Shown in pieces: positions 1 through 6,954 of a DNA stretch of 11,414 nucleotides. The stretch lies in the NCBI GenBank assembly GCA_023422555.1, contig JAFAGQ010000144.1, forward strand, positions 1 through 11,414. The letters run 5' to 3'. The position numbers and the translations under genes are program-made. Numbering within the stretch: the stretch's first letter is position 1; each line of letters begins with the position of its first letter. The notes below the pieces were generated by a model. The model saw only the letters and a program-made list of their open reading frames with translations. It ran no database searches and was not told the DNA's origin. Source of the DNA: Pseudomonadota bacterium (GTDB lineage: Bacteria; Pseudomonadota; Gammaproteobacteria; Burkholderiales; Burkholderiaceae_B).

Positions 1-2
1 TT

Positions 3-167
3 CTGGATCCAAGCATTTATTTTGTGAGTACGCTGCCATCCCATCCCGAGGTCAACGATATTGTACTGATCGGTCTGACTTCGCTGGTGCTGTCGCTGCT
101 GGCAACCATTTATCCAAGCTGGCGGGCGTCCCGCCTGCAACCTGCAGAGGTACTGCGTCATGACTGA
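3..167 (+). CDS. LolC/LolE-type lipoprotein-releasing ABC transporter permease, C-terminal end (partial)
   Basis: Only the last 54 codons are in the window; the 5' end lies to the left. The frame reads through a hydrophobic stretch (LTSLVLSLLATIYPSW, about residues 26-41 of the visible part) and ends in ASRLQPAEVLRHD, then TGA. That is the typical end of the FtsX-like permeases LolC and LolE: a last transmembrane helix followed by a short cytoplasmic tail with the xxxxPAEALR-type motif. In the family, this inner-membrane permease works with LolD to release outer-membrane lipoproteins to the chaperone LolA. The stop codon overlaps the lolD start by 8 bp, which implies translational coupling and one operon. 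Whether the gene is lolC, lolE or a fused single permease (LolF) cannot be told from the tail alone. Confidence 0.9.
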   Translation: MDPSIYFVSTLPSHPEVNDIVLIGLTSLVLSLLATIYPSWRASRLQPAEVLRHD

Positions 168-870
168 TGCACAAATCAAACCAGCCCTCCAGACAAGCTA
201 CGCCCTGGAGGCACGCAATGTGGCGAAGTTTTACGAAGACGCCGATTCCCGCCTGGATATCCTCAAAGGGGTTTCCCTTCAGGTTGCACGCGGTGAAATG
301 GTGGCCATTATTGGTGCATCAGGTTCGGGCAAAAGTACCTTGCTGCATATGCTGGGTCTGCTTGATAAGCCATCTTCCGGTGAGATACTGATCAATGGTC
401 AACAGACGAATGCGCTGACTGAAAAAGAGATCAGTCATATACGGAATCAGAGTCTGGGATTCGTTTATCAGTTTCACCATCTGCTCAATGAATTCAACGC
501 ACTTGATAACGTGGCCATGCCACTCATTGTGCGCCGTACAGATCGCAAAGTGGCGCGTTCTCAGGCAGAAGCGGTGCTTGAACGCGTCGGTCTGAAAGAT
601 CGCATTCACCATACGCCGGGTCAGCTGTCAGGGGGTGAACGTCAGCGCGTTGCACTGGCGCGTGCGCTGGTTACCCGTCCTGTCTGCGTGCTGGCTGATG
701 AACCAACGGGCAATCTTGACCGCGAAACCTCAGGCAGCATGTTTGCTTTGCTCAAGCAGATGAACGAAGAGTTTGATACGGCATTTGTTATTGTGACTCA
801 CGATGCCAAACTGGCCGCACTGGCTGATACACAGCTTCTGATGGAAAGGGGCGTATTGCAGACGGCATAA
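160..870 (+). CDS. lolD: LolD, ATP-binding subunit of the lipoprotein-releasing system LolCDE
   Basis: This ABC ATPase of 236 aa hydrolyses ATP at the inner membrane to drive transfer of lipoproteins from the LolC/E permease to LolA. All nucleotide-binding motifs are present: Walker A GASGSGKST (52-60), Q-loop Q104 in GFVYQFHHLLNEF, signature LSGGE (156-160), Walker B VLADE (177-181) with E181, the D-loop in GNLD, and switch H214 (VTHD). The QFHHLL sequence after the Q-loop and the ENVAMP-like DNVAMP are typical of LolD and its close relatives (MacB, YbbA, FtsE). The length matches the family (about 230 aa). The start at 160 lies inside the end of the permease gene (8-bp overlap) with AGAGG at 146-150 as ribosome binding site. 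The adjacent Lol permease makes LolD much more likely than another member of the family. Confidence 0.96.
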   Translation: MTDAQIKPALQTSYALEARNVAKFYEDADSRLDILKGVSLQVARGEMVAIIGASGSGKSTLLHMLGLLDKPSSGEILINGQQTNALTEKEISHIRNQSLGFVYQFHHLLNEFNALDNVAMPLIVRRTDRKVARSQAEAVLERVGLKDRIHHTPGQLSGGERQRVALARALVTRPVCVLADEPTGNLDRETSGSMFALLKQMNEEFDTAFVIVTHDAKLAALADTQLLMERGVLQTA

Positions 871-895
871 ATGCACGATTTCGGGAGACAACGCT

Positions 896-1705
896 ATGTT
901 CATCCATACCCATTGTCATCTGGACGCGGCCGAATTCAATGACGATCGAAATGATGTGATTGCTGCCGCGCACCAGGCTGGTGTCAAGGCTATCGTGATT
1001 CCCGCTGTCGGCCGCAGTAATTTTTCCGTTGTACGTGAACTGGCTCATACATTTGCTGGCGGCTATTACGCGCTGGGTATTCATCCCTTGCTGGTGGCGC
1101 AATCGCAGGACGAGGATCTGGAAGTACTGGAACAGCAGGTCGAAGATGCCTTGCAGGATCCCCGATTCATCGGTATTGGCGAAATCGGACTGGATTTCTT
1201 CGTCAAAGATATCGCAAGTGGCGAACCCAGGGAGCGACAGGAGCATTTTTATCAGGCACAGCTGAAACTGGCACGCCGCCATGATCTGCCCGTGCTGCTC
1301 CATGTGCGGCGCTCCCAGGATATTATTCTCAAATATCTGCGTCGTTTTTCCGATGTCGGCGGCATTGCACATGCGTTCAATGGCAGTGACCAGCAGGCCG
1401 ATCATTTCGTGGAAATGGGCTTCGCGCTGGGAATTGGCGGCGCCATGACCTTCACGCGTGCACGCCAGATTCGTCGCCTGGCAAGCCGTATACCATTGTC
1501 TCATCTTGTGCTGGAAACCGATTCCCCCGATATCGCACCCGCGTGGCTGCAGGGCAATCCTGCACGCAACTCGCCCGATCAGATTCCGGCAATTGCAGCC
1601 ACATTGGCAGAGTTGCGGGGTGTTACCATCGAAGACATCTCCAGACAGACTGCCGAAACGGCATTACAGGTTCTGCCTCGATTGCGTGATTTGGCTCGGT
1701 CCTGA
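896..1705 (+). CDS. TatD-family metal-dependent hydrolase (YjjV-like)
   Basis: This 269-aa protein has the TatD amidohydrolase (TIM-barrel) fold. Family members are divalent-metal-dependent DNases or phosphoesterases. Expected metal ligands are visible: H6 and H8 in HTHCHLD, E96 in GIGEIGLDFF, H136 in LLHVRR, H159 in AHAFNG and D209 in LETDSP. The C-terminal wording LETDSPDI...LQGNPARNSPDQ resembles E. coli YjjV more than TatD itself, so I give no symbol. One oddity is that the residue before the HxH motif is His (H4), where the family normally has Asp (F-[IV]-D-x-H-x-H). The start at 896 has GGGAG at 883-887, 8 nt upstream. The gene follows lolD by 25 bp with no terminator between them, so it is probably cotranscribed with the lol genes. 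The natural substrate is unknown. Confidence 0.9.
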   Translation: MFIHTHCHLDAAEFNDDRNDVIAAAHQAGVKAIVIPAVGRSNFSVVRELAHTFAGGYYALGIHPLLVAQSQDEDLEVLEQQVEDALQDPRFIGIGEIGLDFFVKDIASGEPRERQEHFYQAQLKLARRHDLPVLLHVRRSQDIILKYLRRFSDVGGIAHAFNGSDQQADHFVEMGFALGIGGAMTFTRARQIRRLASRIPLSHLVLETDSPDIAPAWLQGNPARNSPDQIPAIAATLAELRGVTIEDISRQTAETALQVLPRLRDLARS

Positions 1706-1885
1706 GCGAGTCTGATTCTCTCTTTTGCACCTGCGCTGCCTGTTGAGTTTGCGCAAAGCCTGTCGACTCTACGATATGACAATTGCATTGCGATGAACTT
1801 GTCGCACTGTCGATAAACAGAAACAATGGAACGCAGATAGCGCGCCTGCGCGAATCATAGTCTTTACCGCTGTTAATCGATTTTC
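1706..1885. other. Intergenic region between tatD and comEC
   Basis: This 180-bp gap contains no convincing gene. I see no strong rho-independent terminator after tatD: the CTCG/CGAG arms near 1695-1710 are short and lack a T-run. A small imperfect hairpin (TGCGA 1789-1793, TCGCA 1802-1806) is visible. A weak promoter-like pair for comEC is TTGTCG (1799-1804) and AACAAT (1822-1827), spaced 17 nt, each only 4 of 6 matches to consensus. No Shine-Dalgarno sequence lies just before the comEC start. The function is uncertain; it is most simply the comEC leader and promoter region. Confidence 0.4.
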
Positions 1886-4408
1886 GTGTTCTCCCGCTTG
1901 TCTCTTTCGTTGCGGCTCATTCTGCTTTGCCTGGGTATTGCCGTTGTGCAGTTTCTGCCGCGCCTGCCGTCATTTGCAACGCTGTTCGTAATGGGGCTGC
2001 CTGGCCTGGTCGTCGCATCCGCGACGTTAGCGGGTTTACATCATCACACATGCTCTCATTTCCTTTCTACAGGCAATCGCACAATTGCACTGATCTGCGT
2101 TGCCCTATTGTTTATGGCGACTGGCATGTCGTATGCGGTATGGCGTGCCCATATGCGACTGGATGATCGTCTTGATCGGCAGTTTGAGAACGTATCGGTC
2201 TCGGTGCGCATACTGGTTACCGGTTTACCCAAAGACCTGATCAATGGCTGGGAGTGGCAGGCTCGAATCCTTGATGAGAAATCCCCGAAGGGACTGCCAA
2301 GGCGAATTCTGCTTCGGTGGTTTCCCGGGCCACGCACCGGACCTTACGACAAGCCGCGGCGTCCACCGGAAGGGCTGCCGGATTTGCGACCCGGGCAGGA
2401 GTGGCAAATGACGATCAGACTCAGGCGCGTTCATGGTGCCCGGAATTTTCACGGGTTCAATTACGAGGCCTATATGTTTGCCTCAGGTCTGCGCGCTACC
2501 GGTACGGTCAGCGGTCCCGTAACGTTGTTGCGGGATTCGCCCTGGCGCGAATGGGGCACTGCGATCGAGAGGCTGCGGTTCGCATTGCGCAAGTCCATGA
2601 ACCGCGTTCTGCAGAATCGGCGTTATGGTCCTGTGCTTATTGCACTTGTGATGGGAGACCAGAACGGTATCAGTGATGAAGATTGGAAAGTTTTCAATCT
2701 TACCGGTATTACGCATCTGGTTTCCATCAGTGGTTCGCATATCACCATGCTGGCAGCACTGGGCAGCCTGGGCGTATTTCGCATGTGGCGACGCCTGCGC
2801 TGGCAGGGAAAATACATCGCCGACCGCAGACCGGGTCAGGTTGTTGCTGCCGCCGTTGGTCTTGCTATTGCTACGTGCTATTCGCTGGTTGCCGGGTGGG
2901 GCATTCCGGCACAGCGCACGCTGACAATGCTGGCGGTCCTGTTTGCTGCCGTGGTCCTGCGAATTCAATTAAAAGCGACAACCTTGTTGTCGATATCGGC
3001 GTTTAGTATTCTGCTCCTGGATCCCTGGGCGGTGTTATCTGTGGGATTCGTTCTCTCATTTGCAGCCATCGCCTGTCTTATGCTGTGGGGATCACGCGAA
3101 GCAAAAGTCATCGCTCGTTCTGCGGCTCCATCAGGAAAAGTCATGCACAAACTGTGGCAGGCGACGCAGATGCAGCTTTTTATGAGCGTAGCCCTGTCGC
3201 CTTTACTGATTGGCATTTTTCATCAATATGCCTTTGTGTCACCCATTGTCAACGCCATCGCCATTCCCGTAATCGGCGCGCTGGTAACGCCACTTGCATT
3301 ATTGCTGGCTTTGTTTTGTCTGATACCCTGGTGGCCGGCGCTGACCACCTGGCTGGCTGCTGGTGTGCACGCATTGCTGGAAACTGTACTGCAGATTGCC
3401 ACATCTATGGCCGGGCTGGAATGGGCTGCGCCTGCCTTTGCCGCAACCCATTTATTCTGGGTTCTGTCTGGTATGCTGGGTCTGCTGATATTCAGTCTGC
3501 CGAGGGGAATCGGGGGCCGTTATTCTGCACTCGTTCTGCTGATTCCGGTTTTGCTTTTTCGGGCGGAGCGCCCTCAGACCGGCTGCTGGATGCTGACCGC
3601 GCTGGATGTGGGGCAGGGCGCTGCCGTACTCATCAGGACGGCGCGCCACAACGTGCTTTACGACACAGGGGTACGCAGCAGCGTCACTAGTGATGCCGGA
3701 CAACGTGTTGTGTTCCCCTATTTACAGGCGCTGAATATTTCTCACCTTGACCAGCTGATTATTTCCCATTCCGATCTGGATCACGTCGGCGGCGCAGCCA
3801 GCGTGTTGCAGCAGGTGGACGTGAGACATGCCTATACTTCGTTTATGCTGAATGCGCATCTCGAAGAGGAACAGCGCCTGCTGGGCAAGGACATCAGATT
3901 GCGCAATCCCCAGACAACGTTTGATTTCTGTGAAAGGGGAAGAACCTTTGACTATGATGGCGTCCGGTTTCAATTCCTCCATCCTGAACAGATACCGGGC
4001 CGTCCGGTAAAAGCAGGAAACGATCAGAGTTGTGTATTGCTGATCTCCGGTAACTTTCATTCGGCATTACTGACCGGAGATATTGGCGCGAATGAAGAGG
4101 CGGTCATCATGCAAAATAACGAACCGTTGCCAGTCGTCGATGTCGTGATGGCACCGCATCATGGATCAGCCGGTTCTTCGTCATCCGACTTTGTGCAGAA
4201 AGTTCGGCCTGCTGTTGCCTTTGCGCAGGCGGGGTATCTGAATCGTTACGGTCATCCTGCACCCGGGATCGTTGAAAGATGGCGGGCAGCGGCCCAGGTA
4301 TTTCTGGATACCATTTCCTCGGGTGCGATCACCATGACATCGGGGTTTGACGGCTTGCGGGTAAATACCGTCAGGGGTTCAGAAGGTCGATACTGGGACG
4401 ATTTTTAG
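1886..4408 (+). CDS. comEC: ComEC/Rec2-family DNA internalization channel
   Basis: This inner-membrane protein (840 aa) carries transforming DNA across the cytoplasmic membrane in natural competence. Domains in order: N-terminal membrane helices (about 8-88), a soluble OB-like DUF4131 region (about 95-215), the Competence channel domain (about 230-540) and a C-terminal metallo-beta-lactamase-like domain (about 565-825). Diagnostic motifs are GDQNGISDEDW (257-267), HLVSISGSHIT (277-287), SVGFVLSFAAI (385-395), DVGQG (574-578), DTG (593-595), HSDLDHVGG (628-636), TGD (730-732) and APHHGS (756-761). HSDLDH is the usual ComEC form of the HxHxDH metal motif. The length is normal for betaproteobacteria and the frame is intact. 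The GTG start at 1886 is the first usable start after an in-frame TAA at 1874-1876; it has no clear ribosome binding site, and TTG codons slightly downstream are alternatives. An intact gene suggests, but does not prove, competence. Confidence 0.95.
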   Translation: MFSRLSLSLRLILLCLGIAVVQFLPRLPSFATLFVMGLPGLVVASATLAGLHHHTCSHFLSTGNRTIALICVALLFMATGMSYAVWRAHMRLDDRLDRQFENVSVSVRILVTGLPKDLINGWEWQARILDEKSPKGLPRRILLRWFPGPRTGPYDKPRRPPEGLPDLRPGQEWQMTIRLRRVHGARNFHGFNYEAYMFASGLRATGTVSGPVTLLRDSPWREWGTAIERLRFALRKSMNRVLQNRRYGPVLIALVMGDQNGISDEDWKVFNLTGITHLVSISGSHITMLAALGSLGVFRMWRRLRWQGKYIADRRPGQVVAAAVGLAIATCYSLVAGWGIPAQRTLTMLAVLFAAVVLRIQLKATTLLSISAFSILLLDPWAVLSVGFVLSFAAIACLMLWGSREAKVIARSAAPSGKVMHKLWQATQMQLFMSVALSPLLIGIFHQYAFVSPIVNAIAIPVIGALVTPLALLLALFCLIPWWPALTTWLAAGVHALLETVLQIATSMAGLEWAAPAFAATHLFWVLSGMLGLLIFSLPRGIGGRYSALVLLIPVLLFRAERPQTGCWMLTALDVGQGAAVLIRTARHNVLYDTGVRSSVTSDAGQRVVFPYLQALNISHLDQLIISHSDLDHVGGAASVLQQVDVRHAYTSFMLNAHLEEEQRLLGKDIRLRNPQTTFDFCERGRTFDYDGVRFQFLHPEQIPGRPVKAGNDQSCVLLISGNFHSALLTGDIGANEEAVIMQNNEPLPVVDVVMAPHHGSAGSSSSDFVQKVRPAVAFAQAGYLNRYGHPAPGIVERWRAAAQVFLDTISSGAITMTSGFDGLRVNTVRGSEGRYWDDF

Positions 4409-4410
4409 CT

Positions 4411-4443
4411 TATGATGACTTTGCTGTCTGCCGGCTATGCCGG
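4411..4443 (+). promoter_or_regulatory. Possible -10 box and small hairpin between comEC and the alpha/beta hydrolase gene
   Basis: In the 69-bp gap, TATGAT at 4411-4416 is one base from the sigma-70 -10 consensus, but no good -35 lies 16-18 bp upstream. A perfect 5-bp inverted repeat (CCGGC 4431-4435, loop TAT, GCCGG 4439-4443) follows. It has no T-run, so it is not a normal rho-independent terminator; it could be a leader hairpin or chance. Confidence 0.2.
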
Positions 4444-4477
4444 AAGGCCAGGTTCACCTGATTGAAAAGGAGTCTGT

Positions 4478-5401
4478 ATGGAATCGTCTCGCCTGAACTT
4501 CGTCAACTGTATGAGTCCTGCGGGAATTCATCGAATGGCCTATCGTGAATGGGGAGATCCGGCGAACAGAAAAATCCTGTTGTGTGTGCACGGTCTTTCA
4601 CGCAACGGCCAGGATTTTGATGAGGTGGCCAAAGCCATGTGCGATGAATACCTTGTGGTCTGCCCGGACATCGCAGGTCGGGGCGCTTCAGATTTTCTGA
4701 AGAATCCGGCCTCGTATGTGGTGCCTCAGTATGTGTCCGATCTGATAACGCTGCTGGCCCGATTGCAGCCCGAATCCCTGGACTGGCTGGGTACGTCCAT
4801 GGGTGGGCTGATTGCACTGGCCTTTGCCGGGTATACCGGCATGGCTGATGCAGCAATTCGGGCAGAGGGCAGAACTGCCTTGCCGCCATCCACCGGACTG
4901 TCTATAAACAAGCTGATACTTAACGATGTGGGGCCCGTCATCGAACCGGCATCCATTGAAAGAATTGCGGGCTATGTGGGGCTGCCACTGACCTTTGCAT
5001 CGTTTGACGAGGCAGTGAATCATATGAAAACCAATGCGCGCTCATTCGGTCCAATGAGTGACGAACAGTGGATTCAGTTCACACGAGCCGTCATTATTCA
5101 GGATGGCGAACAATGGAAACAGCACTATGACCTTGGTATTGCGAAGGCCTTTGAAGGACTGAAAGACGAGAAAGCACTTAAGGCTGGTGAGGCCATGTTG
5201 TGGCGCGCCTTTGAATCGCTGCAATGTCCGATTCTCCTGATTCGCGGGGCCGAGTCGGATCTGCTGAGCGCCGACACCGCAAGACAGATGCAGCAGCGTA
5301 ACAGCCATCTGCAATTGCTGGAAATTGCCGGAACCGGACATGCACCGTCGCTTCTGCCACAAGAGCAGGTGCAGGCGGTCAGGGCATTTCTGCTTTCCTG
5401 A
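4478..5401 (+). CDS. Alpha/beta-fold hydrolase, substrate unknown
   Basis: This 307-aa protein is a single-domain alpha/beta hydrolase, probably cytoplasmic since no signal peptide is visible. The fold's landmarks are present in order: a beta-strand followed by the oxyanion-hole motif HGLSRNG (38-44), DxAGRGxS (64-71), nucleophile elbow GTSMGG (105-110) with S107, an acidic residue candidate D261 in RGAESDLL, and catalytic H288 in GTGHAPS. Residues about 150-245 form the lid region between the core strands. The catalytic triad S107-D261-H288 appears complete, so it should be an active serine esterase, lipase-like enzyme or similar hydrolase. A strong ribosome binding site AAAAGGAG (4465-4472) lies 5 nt before ATG and settles the start. 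The neighbours (comEC upstream, a PHP phosphoesterase downstream) do not point to a substrate. I do not recognise a more specific name. Confidence 0.9.
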   Translation: MESSRLNFVNCMSPAGIHRMAYREWGDPANRKILLCVHGLSRNGQDFDEVAKAMCDEYLVVCPDIAGRGASDFLKNPASYVVPQYVSDLITLLARLQPESLDWLGTSMGGLIALAFAGYTGMADAAIRAEGRTALPPSTGLSINKLILNDVGPVIEPASIERIAGYVGLPLTFASFDEAVNHMKTNARSFGPMSDEQWIQFTRAVIIQDGEQWKQHYDLGIAKAFEGLKDEKALKAGEAMLWRAFESLQCPILLIRGAESDLLSADTARQMQQRNSHLQLLEIAGTGHAPSLLPQEQVQAVRAFLLS

Positions 5402-5403
5402 TG

Positions 5404-5432
5404 CTGTCATTGCTGGCAAGAGCGCGTAAAAT
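5404..5432 (+). promoter_or_regulatory. Candidate sigma-70 promoter for the PHP-domain gene (and greB)
   Basis: CTGTCA (5404-5409; 4 of 6 consensus matches) and TAAAAT (5427-5432; 5 of 6) are separated by exactly 17 bp. They lie immediately after the stop codon of the alpha/beta hydrolase. Transcription would begin near 5438-5440. That would place the most upstream ATG (5442) almost at the 5' end of the RNA and favours one of the later ATGs (5532 or 5544) as the true start. It is supported only by sequence match. Confidence 0.35.
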
Positions 5433-5543
5433 GTCAGAATAATGCCCTACGGATCACATCCATCGTGCCACGAGATGACTTATGGCATGAACGGGATGGC
5501 CGTTTCGTCGGAGATTTTGCCAATTGTCGGGATGAAAAAAAAC

Positions 5544-6392
5544 ATGACTGAACCACTGCCGTTCAAGGCAGATCTGCACTGCCACTCCACAGCATCAGAC
5601 GGTGTTCTGGCACCCGCTGACGTGGCGGCGCGCGCGCATGCCAATGGTGTCACGCTCTGGAGTCTGACGGACCACGATGAGGTTCGTGGCATTCCCGAAG
5701 CGCGCGCGCAGGCGCAGAAACTTGGCATGGATTTCGTGGCTGGAATCGAGATTTCCGTCACCTGGGCCGAACGCACCCTGCACGTCGTCGGTCTCAATAT
5801 CGATATTGACAGTCCCAGCCTGAACGCCGGGCTGGAAAAAATCCGCCGCGACCGGGAAACCCGGGCCCACATCATGGCGGATCAGTTTGAGAAATTCGGC
5901 ATTCCGGATACGTACGAGGGGGCACTTAAATTTGCAGGCAATCCCAATTTGCTGAGCCGCACGCATTTTGCCCGCTACCTGGTTGAACAGGGACATTGCA
6001 AGACCATGCAGGACGTTTTTGACAAGTATCTTGCGGACGGTAAACTTGCCTATGTGGCTGGTGAATGGGCAGGGCTGGATGAAGCGTTGGGATGGATACA
6101 CGAAGCAGGGGGCATTGCCGTGATCGCGCATCCGGGTCGCTATAAATATTCGCGCAGGGAATTCACCACGCTTTTCCGTACCTTTAAACTGATGGGCGGC
6201 AAGGCGATTGAAGTTGTGACCGGCTCACATACGCCGGATCAGTACCATCAGTATGCCAACGTGGCCCGCCAGTATGGGTTCATGGCATCCTGTGGATCGG
6301 ATTTTCACAGTCCGGGCGAAAGTCGTATTGATCTTGGAAAACTGCCGCCTTTACCTTCGGATCTGGTACCGGTATGGAACGCATTTAACTGA
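5544..6392 (+). CDS. yciV: PHP-domain phosphoesterase, RNase AM / YciV (TrpH) family
   Basis: This PHP-domain metal-dependent phosphoesterase is of the family that includes E. coli YciV (RnmA, a 5'-3' exoribonuclease maturing rRNA 5' ends) and related 3',5'-nucleotide phosphatases. From the ATG at 5544 the protein is 282 aa, close to the family length. Metal-site motifs are DLHCHSTASDG (residues 10-20), LTDHDE (41-46), GIEIS (67-71), a conserved H in LHVVG, RTHFARYL, IAHPGRY (193-199) and GSDFHSPGE (251-259). The frame stays open upstream to ATGs at 5442 and 5532. I chose 5544 because it starts just before the conserved domain, has a weak GGGA (5529-5532) upstream, and a promoter-like pair would make 5442 almost leaderless. 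The greB gene begins 4 bp after the stop, so the two are probably cotranscribed. The exact substrate (RNA end or pAp-like nucleotide) cannot be decided from sequence. Confidence 0.9.
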   Translation: MTEPLPFKADLHCHSTASDGVLAPADVAARAHANGVTLWSLTDHDEVRGIPEARAQAQKLGMDFVAGIEISVTWAERTLHVVGLNIDIDSPSLNAGLEKIRRDRETRAHIMADQFEKFGIPDTYEGALKFAGNPNLLSRTHFARYLVEQGHCKTMQDVFDKYLADGKLAYVAGEWAGLDEALGWIHEAGGIAVIAHPGRYKYSRREFTTLFRTFKLMGGKAIEVVTGSHTPDQYHQYANVARQYGFMASCGSDFHSPGESRIDLGKLPPLPSDLVPVWNAFN

Positions 6393-6396
6393 AATT

Positions 6397-6954
6397 ATGA
6401 ATAAAGCATTTGTCAAAGAAAAGGACGAAGACGACGCCGAGGATCAGGGACCCGAAGCGGTTGCCTTGCCTCCTGGTACACGCAATTACATGACGCGTCA
6501 GGGCTACAACACCCTGCGCGAAGAACTGACGCATCTGATGAACGTGGAGCGACCGGATGTCGTGCAGATTGTCTCGTGGGCTGCGTCAAACGGCGATCGC
6601 TCAGAGAATGGCGATTACCTGTATGGCAAGAAGCGTCTGCGCGAAATTGACCGGCGTATCCGTTTTCTGACCAAACGGCTGGAACAGGCCGAAGTGGTGG
6701 ATCCCGGTGCGCAACCCGACAGGGATCGCGTTTTCTTTGGCGCTGAAGTGGAATACTGTGACGAAGAGGGCGAAACGTTTCGGGTGACGATTGTGGGTGT
6801 GGATGAGGCTGAACCCCTGAAAGGAAAAATCAGCTGGATCTCTCCCGTTGCCCGGGCGCTGCTCAAAGCGCAGGAAGGTGATACGGTGACACTTCGCACG
6901 CCCTCCGGCGTCAAACATCTGGAAGTGCTCGAGATTATTTATCCTGATGCGTAA
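6397..6954 (+). CDS. greB: Transcription elongation factor GreB
   Basis: GreB binds RNA polymerase through the secondary channel and stimulates cleavage of backtracked RNA. The 185-aa product has the N-terminal coiled coil (about 33-100) with the acidic tip GDRSENGDY (66-74). D67 and E70 correspond to the catalytic Asp and Glu that hold the cleavage magnesium. The GreB-typical KKRLREIDRRIRFLTKRLE (78-96) follows, then the FKBP-like C-terminal domain (about 110-183) with SPVARALL (149-156). It is about 27 aa longer than E. coli GreB (158 aa) because of an acidic, Pro/Ala-containing N-terminal tail (KEKDEDDAEDQGPE). The start at 6397 is chosen because the frame upstream of it overlaps the PHP gene and lacks family similarity. 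It lies 4 bp after the PHP stop without a strong Shine-Dalgarno sequence, so translation is probably coupled. The 3' end overlaps rlmJ on the other strand by 20 bp. Confidence 0.95.
   Translation: MNKAFVKEKDEDDAEDQGPEAVALPPGTRNYMTRQGYNTLREELTHLMNVERPDVVQIVSWAASNGDRSENGDYLYGKKRLREIDRRIRFLTKRLEQAEVVDPGAQPDRDRVFFGAEVEYCDEEGETFRVTIVGVDEAEPLKGKISWISPVARALLKAQEGDTVTLRTPSGVKHLEVLEIIYPDA

Noticed and set aside
788..1504. Long minus-strand open frame (238 codons) opposite tatD
   Set aside because: It lies antisense to a clearly recognised gene, has no motif or ribosome binding site, and its composition is that of a mirrored coding frame.
1841..1853. CGCG-CCTG-CGCG small inverted repeat before comEC
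   Set aside because: Short CG-only arms of 4 bp arise easily by chance, and there is no T-run or recognised site.
2483..2968. Minus-strand open frame (161 codons) inside comEC
   Set aside because: It is a shadow of the comEC frame without family features.
5595..6131. Minus-strand open frame (178 codons) opposite the PHP gene
   Set aside because: It is antisense to well-conserved PHP motifs and has no recognisable domain.
6253..6396. Upstream extension of greB into the PHP gene
   Set aside because: The extra 48 residues overlap the conserved end of the PHP protein in another frame and are not GreB-like; the ATG at 6397 fits the family.
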